Below are positions 17,520 to 25,544 of a stretch of DNA of 64,000 bases, piece by piece. The first letter of the stretch is position 1; each line of letters opens with the position of its first letter. This DNA is from JAOUGY01 sp963792365 (GTDB taxonomy: Bacteria > Actinomycetota > Acidimicrobiia > Spongiisociales > ZC4RG35), in NCBI GenBank assembly GCA_963792365.1, contig CAWBVW010000006.1, positions 310,001 to 374,000 on the forward strand, read 5' to 3'. The notes beneath the pieces are model-generated. The model had not been told where the DNA came from. It did not search any database and saw only the letters and a program-made list of their open reading frames with translations. The position numbers and the translations under genes are program-made.

Positions 17520-18779
17520 TCAGTCGACGGTCCCGATCAAGTCAACTTCCACCAGCGTGTCCTTTACGAGCAACCCTGTCGTGGCCACCGTGGTTCGCGC
17601 TGGTGGCGTCGGGAAATTCTCCTTCCACACCTCGTCGAAGGCGTTGAAGTCGGCGAGGTCGGTCATGAAGACCTGTGCCTTGAACGCATTGTCGAGTGAA
17701 GAACCGGCTGCGCCGAAGGTCGTCTTGAGGTTCTCCATGATGAAACGGGTCTGTTGCTTGATCTCCGAGCCGTAGAACGGGAATGCCTTGTTGGTAGATG
17801 CCGCAGGTGCCACTCCTGTCTCGAAATCCGATGCCAATTGGCCGGCCGCAAAGACCAGGCCGTCGACAACGAAGGCCTCCGAGTAGTTGGCGAGTGGACT
17901 CGGTGCATCCGACTTGACCACCTGGTGTGTGGTGTCGTTGGTGTGCCCTATGAGGTCGACCTCGATGAGCTGCTCGGGTCCCGCCCCCAGCAGTCCGCTC
18001 ACTCCGACTGTTGTGCGGGGCGGCGGGTTCTCGGGGAAGTACTCCTTCCACACCTCGTCGAAGCCGTTGAAATCCCACATACTCGTGAGGAACACCTGAG
18101 CCTTCACCACATTGGCGAGTGAGGAGTCGGCGGCCTCGAAGGTCCGCTTCAGGTTCTCCATGATGTATCGAGTCTGGAGCTTGATGTTCGAGCCGTAGTA
18201 TGGGAAGTTGGGGTGGGTCTTCGCCTCGGCCGGTATGCCGGTCACAAAGTCGGATGCGAGCTGACCCGCTCCGAACACCAGGTTTCCCACCTTGTAGGCC
18301 TCGGTGTAGTTGGCGAGCGGCTGTGGTGCACTGGACGTTATGGCCTCGTGCTTCACCGCGCTCGTGTGCCCTATGAGATCGATCTCGATCAGCTGGGCGG
18401 GCCCCGCCCCGAGAAGCATCGGGATCTCCAGAGTCGTGCGTGCCGGCGGTCGCCCCGGAAAGTACTCACGCCATACCTCGTCGAAGGCGTTGAAGTCGGC
18501 AAGATCGGTGAGGAACACCTGGGCCTTCACCACGTTCTCGAGCGACGACCCGGCAGCTTCGAAGGTCTTGCGAAGGTTCTCGAGGCAGTAGCGCGTCTGA
18601 GCCTTGATATCCGAGCCGTAGAACGGAAACGCCGGGTTGATCGTGGCCTCGGACGGAACTCCGGTCACGAAATCTGATGCCAGCTGCCCCGCTGCGAAGA
18701 CGAGGTCACCGGCACGGAAAGCCTCCGAGTAGTTCGCCAATGGCCGGGGTGCGCTCGAACTCACGAGCTCTGCGGGCAT
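17520..18779 (-). CDS. Three-domain RidA-like fusion protein, well conserved copy
   Basis: This 419-residue protein consists of three very similar repeats of about 140 residues, at about 7-138, 149-279 and 289-417. Each repeat has 'PLANY(S/T)EA', 'AGQLASDF' and 'EVDLIG'-type blocks. The substrate-binding Arg is kept in each repeat (Arg114, Arg255, Arg395, in P-x-R-T-T). It may therefore fold as a covalent RidA trimer with three sites for enamine/imine hydrolysis. Strong likeness between repeats points to recent internal duplication compared with the 5600 protein. The gene lies between the molybdenum-enzyme genes and the importer genes in the same operon. Confidence 0.88.
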   Translation of the reverse strand: MPAELVSSSAPRPLANYSEAFRAGDLVFAAGQLASDFVTGVPSEATINPAFPFYGSDIKAQTRYCLENLRKTFEAAGSSLENVVKAQVFLTDLADFNAFDEVWREYFPGRPPARTTLEIPMLLGAGPAQLIEIDLIGHTSAVKHEAITSSAPQPLANYTEAYKVGNLVFGAGQLASDFVTGIPAEAKTHPNFPYYGSNIKLQTRYIMENLKRTFEAADSSLANVVKAQVFLTSMWDFNGFDEVWKEYFPENPPPRTTVGVSGLLGAGPEQLIEVDLIGHTNDTTHQVVKSDAPSPLANYSEAFVVDGLVFAAGQLASDFETGVAPAASTNKAFPFYGSEIKQQTRFIMENLKTTFGAAGSSLDNAFKAQVFMTDLADFNAFDEVWKENFPTPPARTTVATTGLLVKDTLVEVDLIGTVD

Positions 18780-18872
18780 GATCTCTCCTCGCGTTGTCTA
18801 GTCACGGACGATACACAGCCGATGTGAGCCATGCTCAACGAGGCGCCGCAAATTTTGATCAGACCGCAATCG

Positions 18873-21113
18873 TCACCACCCGGCGCCCATCCGCAACCGG
18901 TCTGGCGTGGCGGGCAGCCGCGACACGGCACCCGGTCTACCCAACGCATCGTCGATGGCCGCAGCTAGCGCGGCCCCGACGGCCGTGATGCCACCCTCCC
19001 CGGCACCTTTCACCCCGAGCGGATTCAAGGGACTCGGTGTGTCCTCCGACAGAACGATCTCAACCGGTGGCATTTCCGTCAGCGTCGGCATCAGATAGTC
19101 CATGAACGAGGCGGCGAGCGGCTGCCCGTGCTCGTCGTAGACGAACTCCTCGAAGAGCGCCCCACCGATGCCTTGAGCGAGAGCCCCCACCAGCTGACCC
19201 TCGACCAGGGTGGGATTGATTGCGCGCCCCACGTCGTATCCGATCACGTACCGCACGACGTGAACCTGCATGGTTTCGGGGTCGATCTCGACGATGGCGA
19301 GGTGGACGCCATACGGATAGGTCATGTGCTCGGTCGTGAACTCCTCCGTCGCCGAAAGCGGCTCGGGTGCGGCGGCCGCCACCTCGGCGAAGGTCACCAC
19401 CGCACCCGGTGAACCGACGACAAACACTGTTCCATCGGCGATTTCGAGGTCAGCCGGCGAGGCCTCCAACAGGTCGGCTCCGATGTCGAGGATCAACCTG
19501 CGAAGAGATTCGGAGGCCCCCAGGGTCGCCGACCCCGTCATGACGGTCGTCCTGGTTGCGAACGTTCCCATGCCGCGATCGATCCGGTCCGTCTGGCCGT
19601 GCGTCACGGTGATCGACCCCAGCGAGGCACCCATCACATCGGCACAGATCTGTGCGGTGGCGGTCTCGACACCTTGCCCGACCGAAGCCACACCGGTGAT
19701 GATTTCGAGTGTGCCATCGGCTCCCAACTCGATGCGAACCTCGTCGAACGGGCCGAGACCGCTCTTCTCGACGAACAGCCCAACGCCGGCTCCCACCAGT
19801 TCGCCCCTGGCCCGCCGATCCGAGAGATCTTTCACCAGGGCCGCGTAATGCACATGATCCAGCACGCGATCCAACAGCCCGGGATAGTCTCCCGAGTCGT
19901 ACACGACGCTCGTCCCGAGCGCCAGAAGCCGCCGATCGAACGGGATTTCGTCGGGGGTGATGAGGTTGCGCCGTCTGACCGCAATCCGATCGAGACCGAG
20001 GGCGGCGGCCACCGCGTCGACCGCACGCTCTCGCACGAAAGTCCCTTCGTACCGGCCCGGCGCCCGATAGGTGCCCGCCGGTGTCTTGTTGGTGAGCACG
20101 ATGTGGCCACGGACCCGGTAGGCAGGCACCCGGTACGGACCGGGAAGCATTGCGGCCGTGAGGTCTGGCACGGTGGCGGCATGAGTCCGAACGTACGCAC
20201 CCTGGTCGTGCCAGAACTCGTCGTCGAGCGCCGAGATCACCCCGTCCGAGCTCGCAGCCACCTTGATCCGGTGCACTTGCTCCCTGGAGTGGTTGGCTGC
20301 CACCAGGTGCTCACGACGATCTTCGATCCACTTGATGGGGCGCCCCAACCTCATGGCGGCCAGACAGGTGAGGACATCCTCGGGGTACAGCTCACCACGG
20401 ATCCCGAATCCTCCCCCAACGTGGCCCTCATGGAAGTGCACTCGATCGCGGTCGAGCCCAAGCATCGCGGCCACCGCGTCTCTGTTGTAGTGAGGCACTT
20501 TGGCGGCGCCGTAGACACGGAGGGTGAAGCCATCCCAGATCGCGATGGCCCCTCGCGTTTCGAGCGGAACGCCCGAGTGGCGGCCAATGGTCAGCTCGAG
20601 CTCGAGGACGAGGTCGGCTTGTGCGAATGCGGCGTCGACGTCGCCGTACCCCTTCTCGATCGTGGCCGGCTCCCCAGACATATCCGGTTGGAACCGGGTC
20701 GGAACGGTCGGGTCGAGCGCAGCCTCGAGATCTTCGTAGTCGACGAACACGAGGTCGGCGGCATCTTCGGCCTCGTATTCGGATCGGGCAAAGACCACCG
20801 CGACCGGCTCTCCGACATATCGAACGTACTCGGAGGCCAACACGGGCTGGCGATAGGGAGCAAGCCCTTCGACCTCGGTCATGCGGAAGTCGATCACCGG
20901 GACACCGCCGACATCCGTGCTGGTCCACACCGCAGCAACCCCCGGCGCATCGCGCGCGATCGAGCAGTCGACATCCAGGATCCGCCCTGAGGCCACCTGC
21001 GACCGAACAACCCGCATGTGGAGCTGTCGATCGAAGTTGACGTCAGCGGCGAATCGCCCGGCGCCGGTGAGGAGCGGAGGGTCTTCCAGGCGTCGGGGCG
21101 TTCGACCGATCAC
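18873..21113 (-). CDS. Xanthine-dehydrogenase-family molybdenum-binding subunit (second of three)
   Basis: This 746-residue protein begins at a GTG (21113) that overlaps the FeS-subunit stop as GTGA. The frame stays open further upstream, but only inside the FeS gene. Family blocks are 'GRTPRRLEDPPLLTGAGRF', 'HVGGGFGIRGELYPED', 'PAGTYRAPGRYEG' and the C-terminal 'GVKGAGEGGITAVG' with the presumed catalytic Glu. The substrate loop is unlike CO dehydrogenase. It probably shares the FAD and FeS subunits encoded upstream with the paralogue at 21582. Confidence 0.88.
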   Translation of the reverse strand: MIGRTPRRLEDPPLLTGAGRFAADVNFDRQLHMRVVRSQVASGRILDVDCSIARDAPGVAAVWTSTDVGGVPVIDFRMTEVEGLAPYRQPVLASEYVRYVGEPVAVVFARSEYEAEDAADLVFVDYEDLEAALDPTVPTRFQPDMSGEPATIEKGYGDVDAAFAQADLVLELELTIGRHSGVPLETRGAIAIWDGFTLRVYGAAKVPHYNRDAVAAMLGLDRDRVHFHEGHVGGGFGIRGELYPEDVLTCLAAMRLGRPIKWIEDRREHLVAANHSREQVHRIKVAASSDGVISALDDEFWHDQGAYVRTHAATVPDLTAAMLPGPYRVPAYRVRGHIVLTNKTPAGTYRAPGRYEGTFVRERAVDAVAAALGLDRIAVRRRNLITPDEIPFDRRLLALGTSVVYDSGDYPGLLDRVLDHVHYAALVKDLSDRRARGELVGAGVGLFVEKSGLGPFDEVRIELGADGTLEIITGVASVGQGVETATAQICADVMGASLGSITVTHGQTDRIDRGMGTFATRTTVMTGSATLGASESLRRLILDIGADLLEASPADLEIADGTVFVVGSPGAVVTFAEVAAAAPEPLSATEEFTTEHMTYPYGVHLAIVEIDPETMQVHVVRYVIGYDVGRAINPTLVEGQLVGALAQGIGGALFEEFVYDEHGQPLAASFMDYLMPTLTEMPPVEIVLSEDTPSPLNPLGVKGAGEGGITAVGAALAAAIDDALGRPGAVSRLPATPDRLRMGAGW

Positions 21114-21580
21114 AACCGCATCTGCTCGGCCGCCGCCTTGACCGCGGTGACGATGTTCTGATATCCAGTGCAACGGCACAGATTCGACGAGAGGATCTCC
21201 CGGAGCTCCTCGTCGGTCGGTGACGGGTTTTCGGCGAGCGCCCCGGCCGCCAGCATGAGAAATCCTGGTGTGCAGAATCCGCACTGAAGCCCGTGATTGG
21301 CCCAGAACGCCTCTTGGAGCGGGTGCAGCTCCGATCCTCGGGCCAGACCCTCGACCGTCGAGACCTCTTGCTGCTCGCACTGGATCGCGAAGACCAGGCA
21401 AGATCGAACAGGTGAGCCGTCGATGAGGACAGTGCATGCGCCACACACGCCGTGCTCGCATCCGAGATGGGTCCCGGTGAGCCCGCACTCGTCTCGGAGC
21501 GCATCGGCGAGGGTCATCCGCGGTTCGACGACCAGATCGAAGTGGGCTCCGTTGACCAATAGGGTCACGGGTTGCCTCAT
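21110..21580 (-). CDS. Xanthine-dehydrogenase-family [2Fe-2S] subunit
   Basis: This 156-residue protein has two iron-sulfur domains. The N-terminal plant-type cluster uses 'CEHGVCGACTVLIDG' plus Cys61. The C-terminal helical domain uses 'QCGFCTPG' and 'LCRCTGY'. It passes electrons from the molybdenum site to the FAD subunit. The ATG at 21580 lies 1 nt after the upstream stop. A GTG at 21589 in the same frame, overlapping that stop and nearer to a GGAGG, would add three residues and is equally possible. Confidence 0.9.
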   Translation of the reverse strand: MRQPVTLLVNGAHFDLVVEPRMTLADALRDECGLTGTHLGCEHGVCGACTVLIDGSPVRSCLVFAIQCEQQEVSTVEGLARGSELHPLQEAFWANHGLQCGFCTPGFLMLAAGALAENPSPTDEELREILSSNLCRCTGYQNIVTAVKAAAEQMRL

Positions 21581-21581
21581 G

Positions 21582-23894
21582 TCACTCACCTTTTTCCTCC
21601 TGTGCACGCCGTATGGCGGCCCGCACCCGCTGAGGGGTTGCAGGCATCTCGAATATCTCGATACCCAGTGGCTCCAGCGCATCACAGATGGCGTTGAGGA
21701 CCGCCGCAGGCGCGCCGATGGCCCCGCCTTCGCCGATCCCCTTGGCCCCTGTGAGCGACGCATCGGTGATTGTCTCGAGGTGGAGTATCTCGATGGGTGG
21801 TATCTCGCCTGCCGTGGGAGGCAGATAGTCGAGCAAGGACGCGGTGAGAATGTTCCCTGCGTCGTCGTATACAACCTCTTCGAACAGTGCGTTGGCGATC
21901 CCTTGGGTGACCCCACCGGAGATCTGGCCGTCCACGATCATGGGGTTGATCAGAACGCCGGCGTCCTCCACAACCAGGAAACGATCGATCCGCACGTGGC
22001 CGGACTCGAGATCGACCTCGACCTCGGCGACGTGACAGGCATTTGAGAATGTTCCAGCGGGATCGTACGAGCCTCGGGTGCTGAGGCCTGGTTCGGCACC
22101 GGGCTCGAGACGATGACTCTGATGATGGGCGATGCGAGCGATATCCGGGATTGCGACGCCTTCGCCAGTCCCTGCCACCTGCGCTCGGCCGTCCTCGAGG
22201 ACGATGTCCATAGGGCTCGCCTCGAGAAGGCTTCCCGCAATCGCCCTGAGCCGTTCCGCCATCGATTGAGCCGCGAGCTTGGTCGCACCCCCGCAGATCA
22301 CCATCGATCGGCTGGCGAAGGTACCCCACCCGTAGGGCGTCTTGTCGGTGTCTCCGTGGACTATTCGCACCGAACCAGGCTCGACCCCGAGCTCGTCCGC
22401 CACCAGCTGACTCAACGTCGTAGCCAGGCCCTGCCCGTGCGGGCTGGCCCCGATCCGCAGCTCGATGTGTCCGGATGGATCCATGGTCATGTCCACCACC
22501 TCGTAGCCCGGAGTGATCTCCATCGACCTGGCGGCGAAGGTCGGCGTTCCGTACCCGGTCCTCTCGGAAAACACCGAGAATCCGATTCCGATCATGCGCC
22601 CCTCGGCACGCAGCTGGCGCTGCCTGCGGCGAAAGGCATCGATATCGACGCCGCGTGCTGCCTCTTCCATCGATTCGACGTAGGAACCCTCGTCGTAGAC
22701 CACGCCCGTCGCCGACGTGTAGGGAAAGGACGTCACGAGGTTGCGTCTGCGGATTTCGAGCGGATCCAAGCCGAGGCGGCGGGCTCCAACGTCCATGAGG
22801 CGCTCCATGGCCAGGGTGAGCACGGGCCGAGACACTCCTCGGTACGGGCTCATCGGGCATGTGTTGGTCGTCACTCCAATAGACCTCACTCGATAGGTCT
22901 GGATGTCGTAGGGCCCGGGCAGCTCACCCATCGCCATGAGCGGTTCGACGCCCCAGGTCACCGGGTAGCACGAGTACGCCCCCACGTCCGCGGCCAGCTG
23001 ACCATCGAGCGCCGTCAGGCGGGCGTCGCCGTCGAAGGCCGCCCGAATCGAGTACTCCTGATCGCGACTGTGGAACGACGATATGAAATTCTCGCGGCGG
23101 TCCTCGATCCAGGACACCGAGGCTCCGAGATGTCTGGCCAGCCACACCACGGTCACGTACTCGGAGGGAAGAGCCATCTTCTGGCCGAATCCACCGCCAA
23201 CCGCTGGCGCCACCACCCTCAAGTCGGACTCGGGCATGTGAATCAGGTCGGCGATGGCCGTTCTGAGGACATGGGGCATCTGCGTCGAGGCGTAGAGCGT
23301 GATGCGTCCATCGGACGGATCCCAGCGGGCGACGGCACCTCTGGCCTCGAGCGGCATGGCGTTCTGGCGGTGGGATCGAACCCGAAACTCGACCACCTCG
23401 GCGGCCCGGGAGAACGCCGAATCGACGTCACCCTTCTGCATCGTTCCTTCGACCACGACATTCGAGCGCGTGCCCGGATGGGTCTGGATGCCAGATGTCG
23501 CTGCATCCAGGCCCAACGATGGTTCTTCGTATTCGAGGTCGACGAAGACCTGTTCGGCGAGGTCCTCGGCCTCAGGCCTCGATCCGGCGACCACGGCTGC
23601 CACCGGCTCGCCAACGTAGTTGACCCTTCCGCGGGCCAAGAGCGGTTGGGGGATGCGGATGTAGTCGGGTCGGTTGAGGATCGGCTGTATCGGCTCGATG
23701 TCGACGAGATCGTCGGCTGTGAAAACCCGTGCGCCGTGGGGTGCCTCGACTCCAAGGATCACGCCGCGGGCCAGTGGCGACCGCGCGAATGCAACACACA
23801 GCGCATCGCCTGTGAGGTCGGCGGTGAAGCGGCTCCGACCGGAGAGCAGCGCAGGGTCCTCCCGGCGACGGATCGAAGCGCCGATGCTCGTCAT
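21582..23894 (-). CDS. Xanthine-dehydrogenase-family molybdenum-binding subunit (third of three)
   Basis: This 770-residue protein has the family start 'GASIRRREDPALLSGRSRF', the loop 'AVGGGFGQKMALPSEY', 'MSPYRGVSRPV' and the C-terminal 'GAKGIGEGGAIG' with the presumed catalytic Glu. The active-site loop lacks the Cys that marks CO dehydrogenase. It overlaps the FAD-subunit gene by 4 nt and is followed by the FeS gene, so the order is FAD, Mo, FeS, Mo. It most likely makes a heterotrimeric hydroxylase with those two subunits. Confidence 0.88.
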   Translation of the reverse strand: MTSIGASIRRREDPALLSGRSRFTADLTGDALCVAFARSPLARGVILGVEAPHGARVFTADDLVDIEPIQPILNRPDYIRIPQPLLARGRVNYVGEPVAAVVAGSRPEAEDLAEQVFVDLEYEEPSLGLDAATSGIQTHPGTRSNVVVEGTMQKGDVDSAFSRAAEVVEFRVRSHRQNAMPLEARGAVARWDPSDGRITLYASTQMPHVLRTAIADLIHMPESDLRVVAPAVGGGFGQKMALPSEYVTVVWLARHLGASVSWIEDRRENFISSFHSRDQEYSIRAAFDGDARLTALDGQLAADVGAYSCYPVTWGVEPLMAMGELPGPYDIQTYRVRSIGVTTNTCPMSPYRGVSRPVLTLAMERLMDVGARRLGLDPLEIRRRNLVTSFPYTSATGVVYDEGSYVESMEEAARGVDIDAFRRRQRQLRAEGRMIGIGFSVFSERTGYGTPTFAARSMEITPGYEVVDMTMDPSGHIELRIGASPHGQGLATTLSQLVADELGVEPGSVRIVHGDTDKTPYGWGTFASRSMVICGGATKLAAQSMAERLRAIAGSLLEASPMDIVLEDGRAQVAGTGEGVAIPDIARIAHHQSHRLEPGAEPGLSTRGSYDPAGTFSNACHVAEVEVDLESGHVRIDRFLVVEDAGVLINPMIVDGQISGGVTQGIANALFEEVVYDDAGNILTASLLDYLPPTAGEIPPIEILHLETITDASLTGAKGIGEGGAIGAPAAVLNAICDALEPLGIEIFEMPATPQRVRAAIRRAQEEKGE

Positions 23895-24733
23895 GTGGCA
23901 CCGGCGAGGGCTCGCCGTGTCATCGCTCGGATGAGGTCACGCCGATAGTCGACCGACGCGTGGATGTCCTCCAGCGGAGTGATCGACCTGGCGGCAATGT
24001 CGGCGATCTCGTCGATCACGCCGCTCTCCAGCGGCCGGCCGGCCAGGGCTGATTCGCACTCGTCCAGACGGATCGGGACGTCGGCCGCACCACCCACGGC
24101 CAGGCGAGCCGATCGCACGATGTCGCCGTCGATCTCGAGGACGGCTGCCGCCATCACCAGTGCGAAGTCGCCGGCGCGCCTGCTGAACTCGGCGAAGCCG
24201 ACTCGGTGGCCGGGTCCGAGGATCGGGAGCTCGATCCGCTCGATCATCTCGTCTTCGCGTAGGTCCGTTGTGAACACGGTGTGGAAGAAGGAAGCCGCCG
24301 GGATATGTCGTGAACCGTCGACGCTGGCAGTGACCACGGCACCGTCCAGCACCCGGAACACCGTGCACCACTCTGCGGCCGGATCGGCATGGGCCAAGCT
24401 TCCTCCCATCGTGCCCCGCACTCGGATCGGGAGGTGGCCGATCTTGCGAGCCGCCAGTGCGAGGAGCCTCCCGACCGCCCCCGGTTCTATCGGTCGCTCG
24501 AACGCGCGATGCCGGACAATCGATCCGATCGACACCGTGTCGCTCGAAACCTCGATTTGATCAATGCCTGCCACCCGATTGATGTCGACGAGAACCTGTG
24601 GCCGAGCCAGGCGGAAGTTCATCGCTGGCACGAGACTCTGACCGCCTGCCAGCACCTTGGAGTCGGCGTCGAGCAGAGTCACCGCATCGGCGATGCTCGA
24701 GGGAGCGTGGTACGAGAACGATGCGGGTTTCAC
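23891..24733 (-). CDS. Xanthine-dehydrogenase-family FAD-binding subunit (CoxM-like)
   Basis: This 280-residue protein has the FAD-binding 'VLAGGQSLVPAMNFRLARP' motif and the second motif 'RVRGTMGGSLAHADPAAEW'. The GTG at 24733 gives the usual 'KPASFSYHAPSS' N-terminus; a TTG at 24757 would add eight residues. It accepts electrons through the FeS subunit and passes them to an acceptor such as NAD+. It is the only FAD subunit in the window, against three molybdenum subunits. Confidence 0.88.
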   Translation of the reverse strand: MKPASFSYHAPSSIADAVTLLDADSKVLAGGQSLVPAMNFRLARPQVLVDINRVAGIDQIEVSSDTVSIGSIVRHRAFERPIEPGAVGRLLALAARKIGHLPIRVRGTMGGSLAHADPAAEWCTVFRVLDGAVVTASVDGSRHIPAASFFHTVFTTDLREDEMIERIELPILGPGHRVGFAEFSRRAGDFALVMAAAVLEIDGDIVRSARLAVGGAADVPIRLDECESALAGRPLESGVIDEIADIAARSITPLEDIHASVDYRRDLIRAMTRRALAGAT

Positions 24734-24799
24734 GGCTCGGAGTTTGCCAGGCGACAACAGTCACGGTCAAACGGTTTCAATCTGATTCGAGAGCCCGGG

Positions 24800-25408
24800 T
24801 CAACTGCGGTCGAGATTGACCCACAGCGCGCGGACGGTGGCTCCGCTGTGGTTCACGATGCGGTGTGGCCGGGTGGAGTCGTATCCGATCGAGTCGCCAG
24901 ATGACAACGTGTAGGAATCCCCTTCGAGGTCGATGGTCAATTCCCCATCCAGCACGTATCCGTACTCGAAGCCGCCGTGATGTAGCTCATCCTCGGCGCT
25001 TCGGCCACCGGGGGCGTACTGATTGATGGCGATCTCCACACCCCGCACGCGGTCATCCCGAAGCACGCGCCTGACCACTCCTTCGGGGGTCGAGTACTCC
25101 CGCTGGTCGCGGACGCGGGTGACCGGAGACTCCTTCTCCACCGACTCGCCAGGGACGAGATCCCCCATGTGGACCCCGAGCGCGTGAGCGACGGCCACGA
25201 GGGTCCCAATCGACGGGCTTGTTCGGCCCCGCTCGACCAGGCTGAGCAACGACGGGCTGAGCCCCGTGAGATTCGCCATCGCCTGGAGCGTCAGGCTGCG
25301 CGCAAGCCGCAGTTCACGCACCCTTGATCCAATCGCCTGGACGGCACTCGCCGCACGATCGCTGATGACATCACCAGCAAGCGAACTGCCGCCGGAAACC
25401 TCCGTCAT
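24800..25408 (-). CDS. XRE-family transcriptional regulator with C-terminal cupin domain
   Basis: This 202-residue protein has a helix-turn-helix domain at about 27-82 ('LTLQAMANLTGLSPSLLSLVERG') and a cupin sensor domain at about 128-200 ('ELHHGGFEYGYVLDGELTIDL'). This is the PuuR/SutR type of ligand-sensing regulator. It lies directly upstream of, and in the same direction as, the molybdenum-hydroxylase and importer operon, and divergent from the CocE-type gene. It is therefore the obvious local regulator, with a catabolic intermediate as possible ligand. Confidence 0.88.
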   Translation of the reverse strand: MTEVSGGSSLAGDVISDRAASAVQAIGSRVRELRLARSLTLQAMANLTGLSPSLLSLVERGRTSPSIGTLVAVAHALGVHMGDLVPGESVEKESPVTRVRDQREYSTPEGVVRRVLRDDRVRGVEIAINQYAPGGRSAEDELHHGGFEYGYVLDGELTIDLEGDSYTLSSGDSIGYDSTRPHRIVNHSGATVRALWVNLDRS

Positions 25409-25544
25409 TGCTCACTCCAGACTCCCGCCGATTCTGGTCAGCACCCTAGCCAAGGACCGGTGGCCTCGATCGCGGGTTGTTAATGTGGATCAAGACCATA
25501 GGGTAAGACTCAACAGGCCCGTCCGGCGATGAACGAGGTGGGAG
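25409..25544. promoter_or_regulatory. Divergent promoter region of the regulator and the CocE-type hydrolase
   Basis: These 136 bases separate the XRE-cupin start and the hydrolase start. The stretch at 25478-25508 is AT-richer than its surroundings and could hold a promoter core. A GAGGTGGGAG just before 25545 is the hydrolase ribosome-binding site. I found no clear long palindrome. Confidence 0.35.

Noticed and set aside
18873..21488. Longer N-terminus for the second molybdenum subunit
   Set aside because: The open frame extends to 21488, but this part lies inside the FeS-subunit gene in another frame. The GTG at 21113 gives the normal family start.
22113..23948. 611-codon plus-strand open frame
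   Set aside because: It mirrors the molybdenum-subunit gene at 21582-23894, which has clear motifs. It is not coding.
7025..24733. Aerobic CO dehydrogenase (coxMSL)
   Set aside because: None of the three molybdenum subunits has the AYxCSFR active-site loop; they read PYRGAGR, TYRAPGR and PYRGVSR. They are general hydroxylases.
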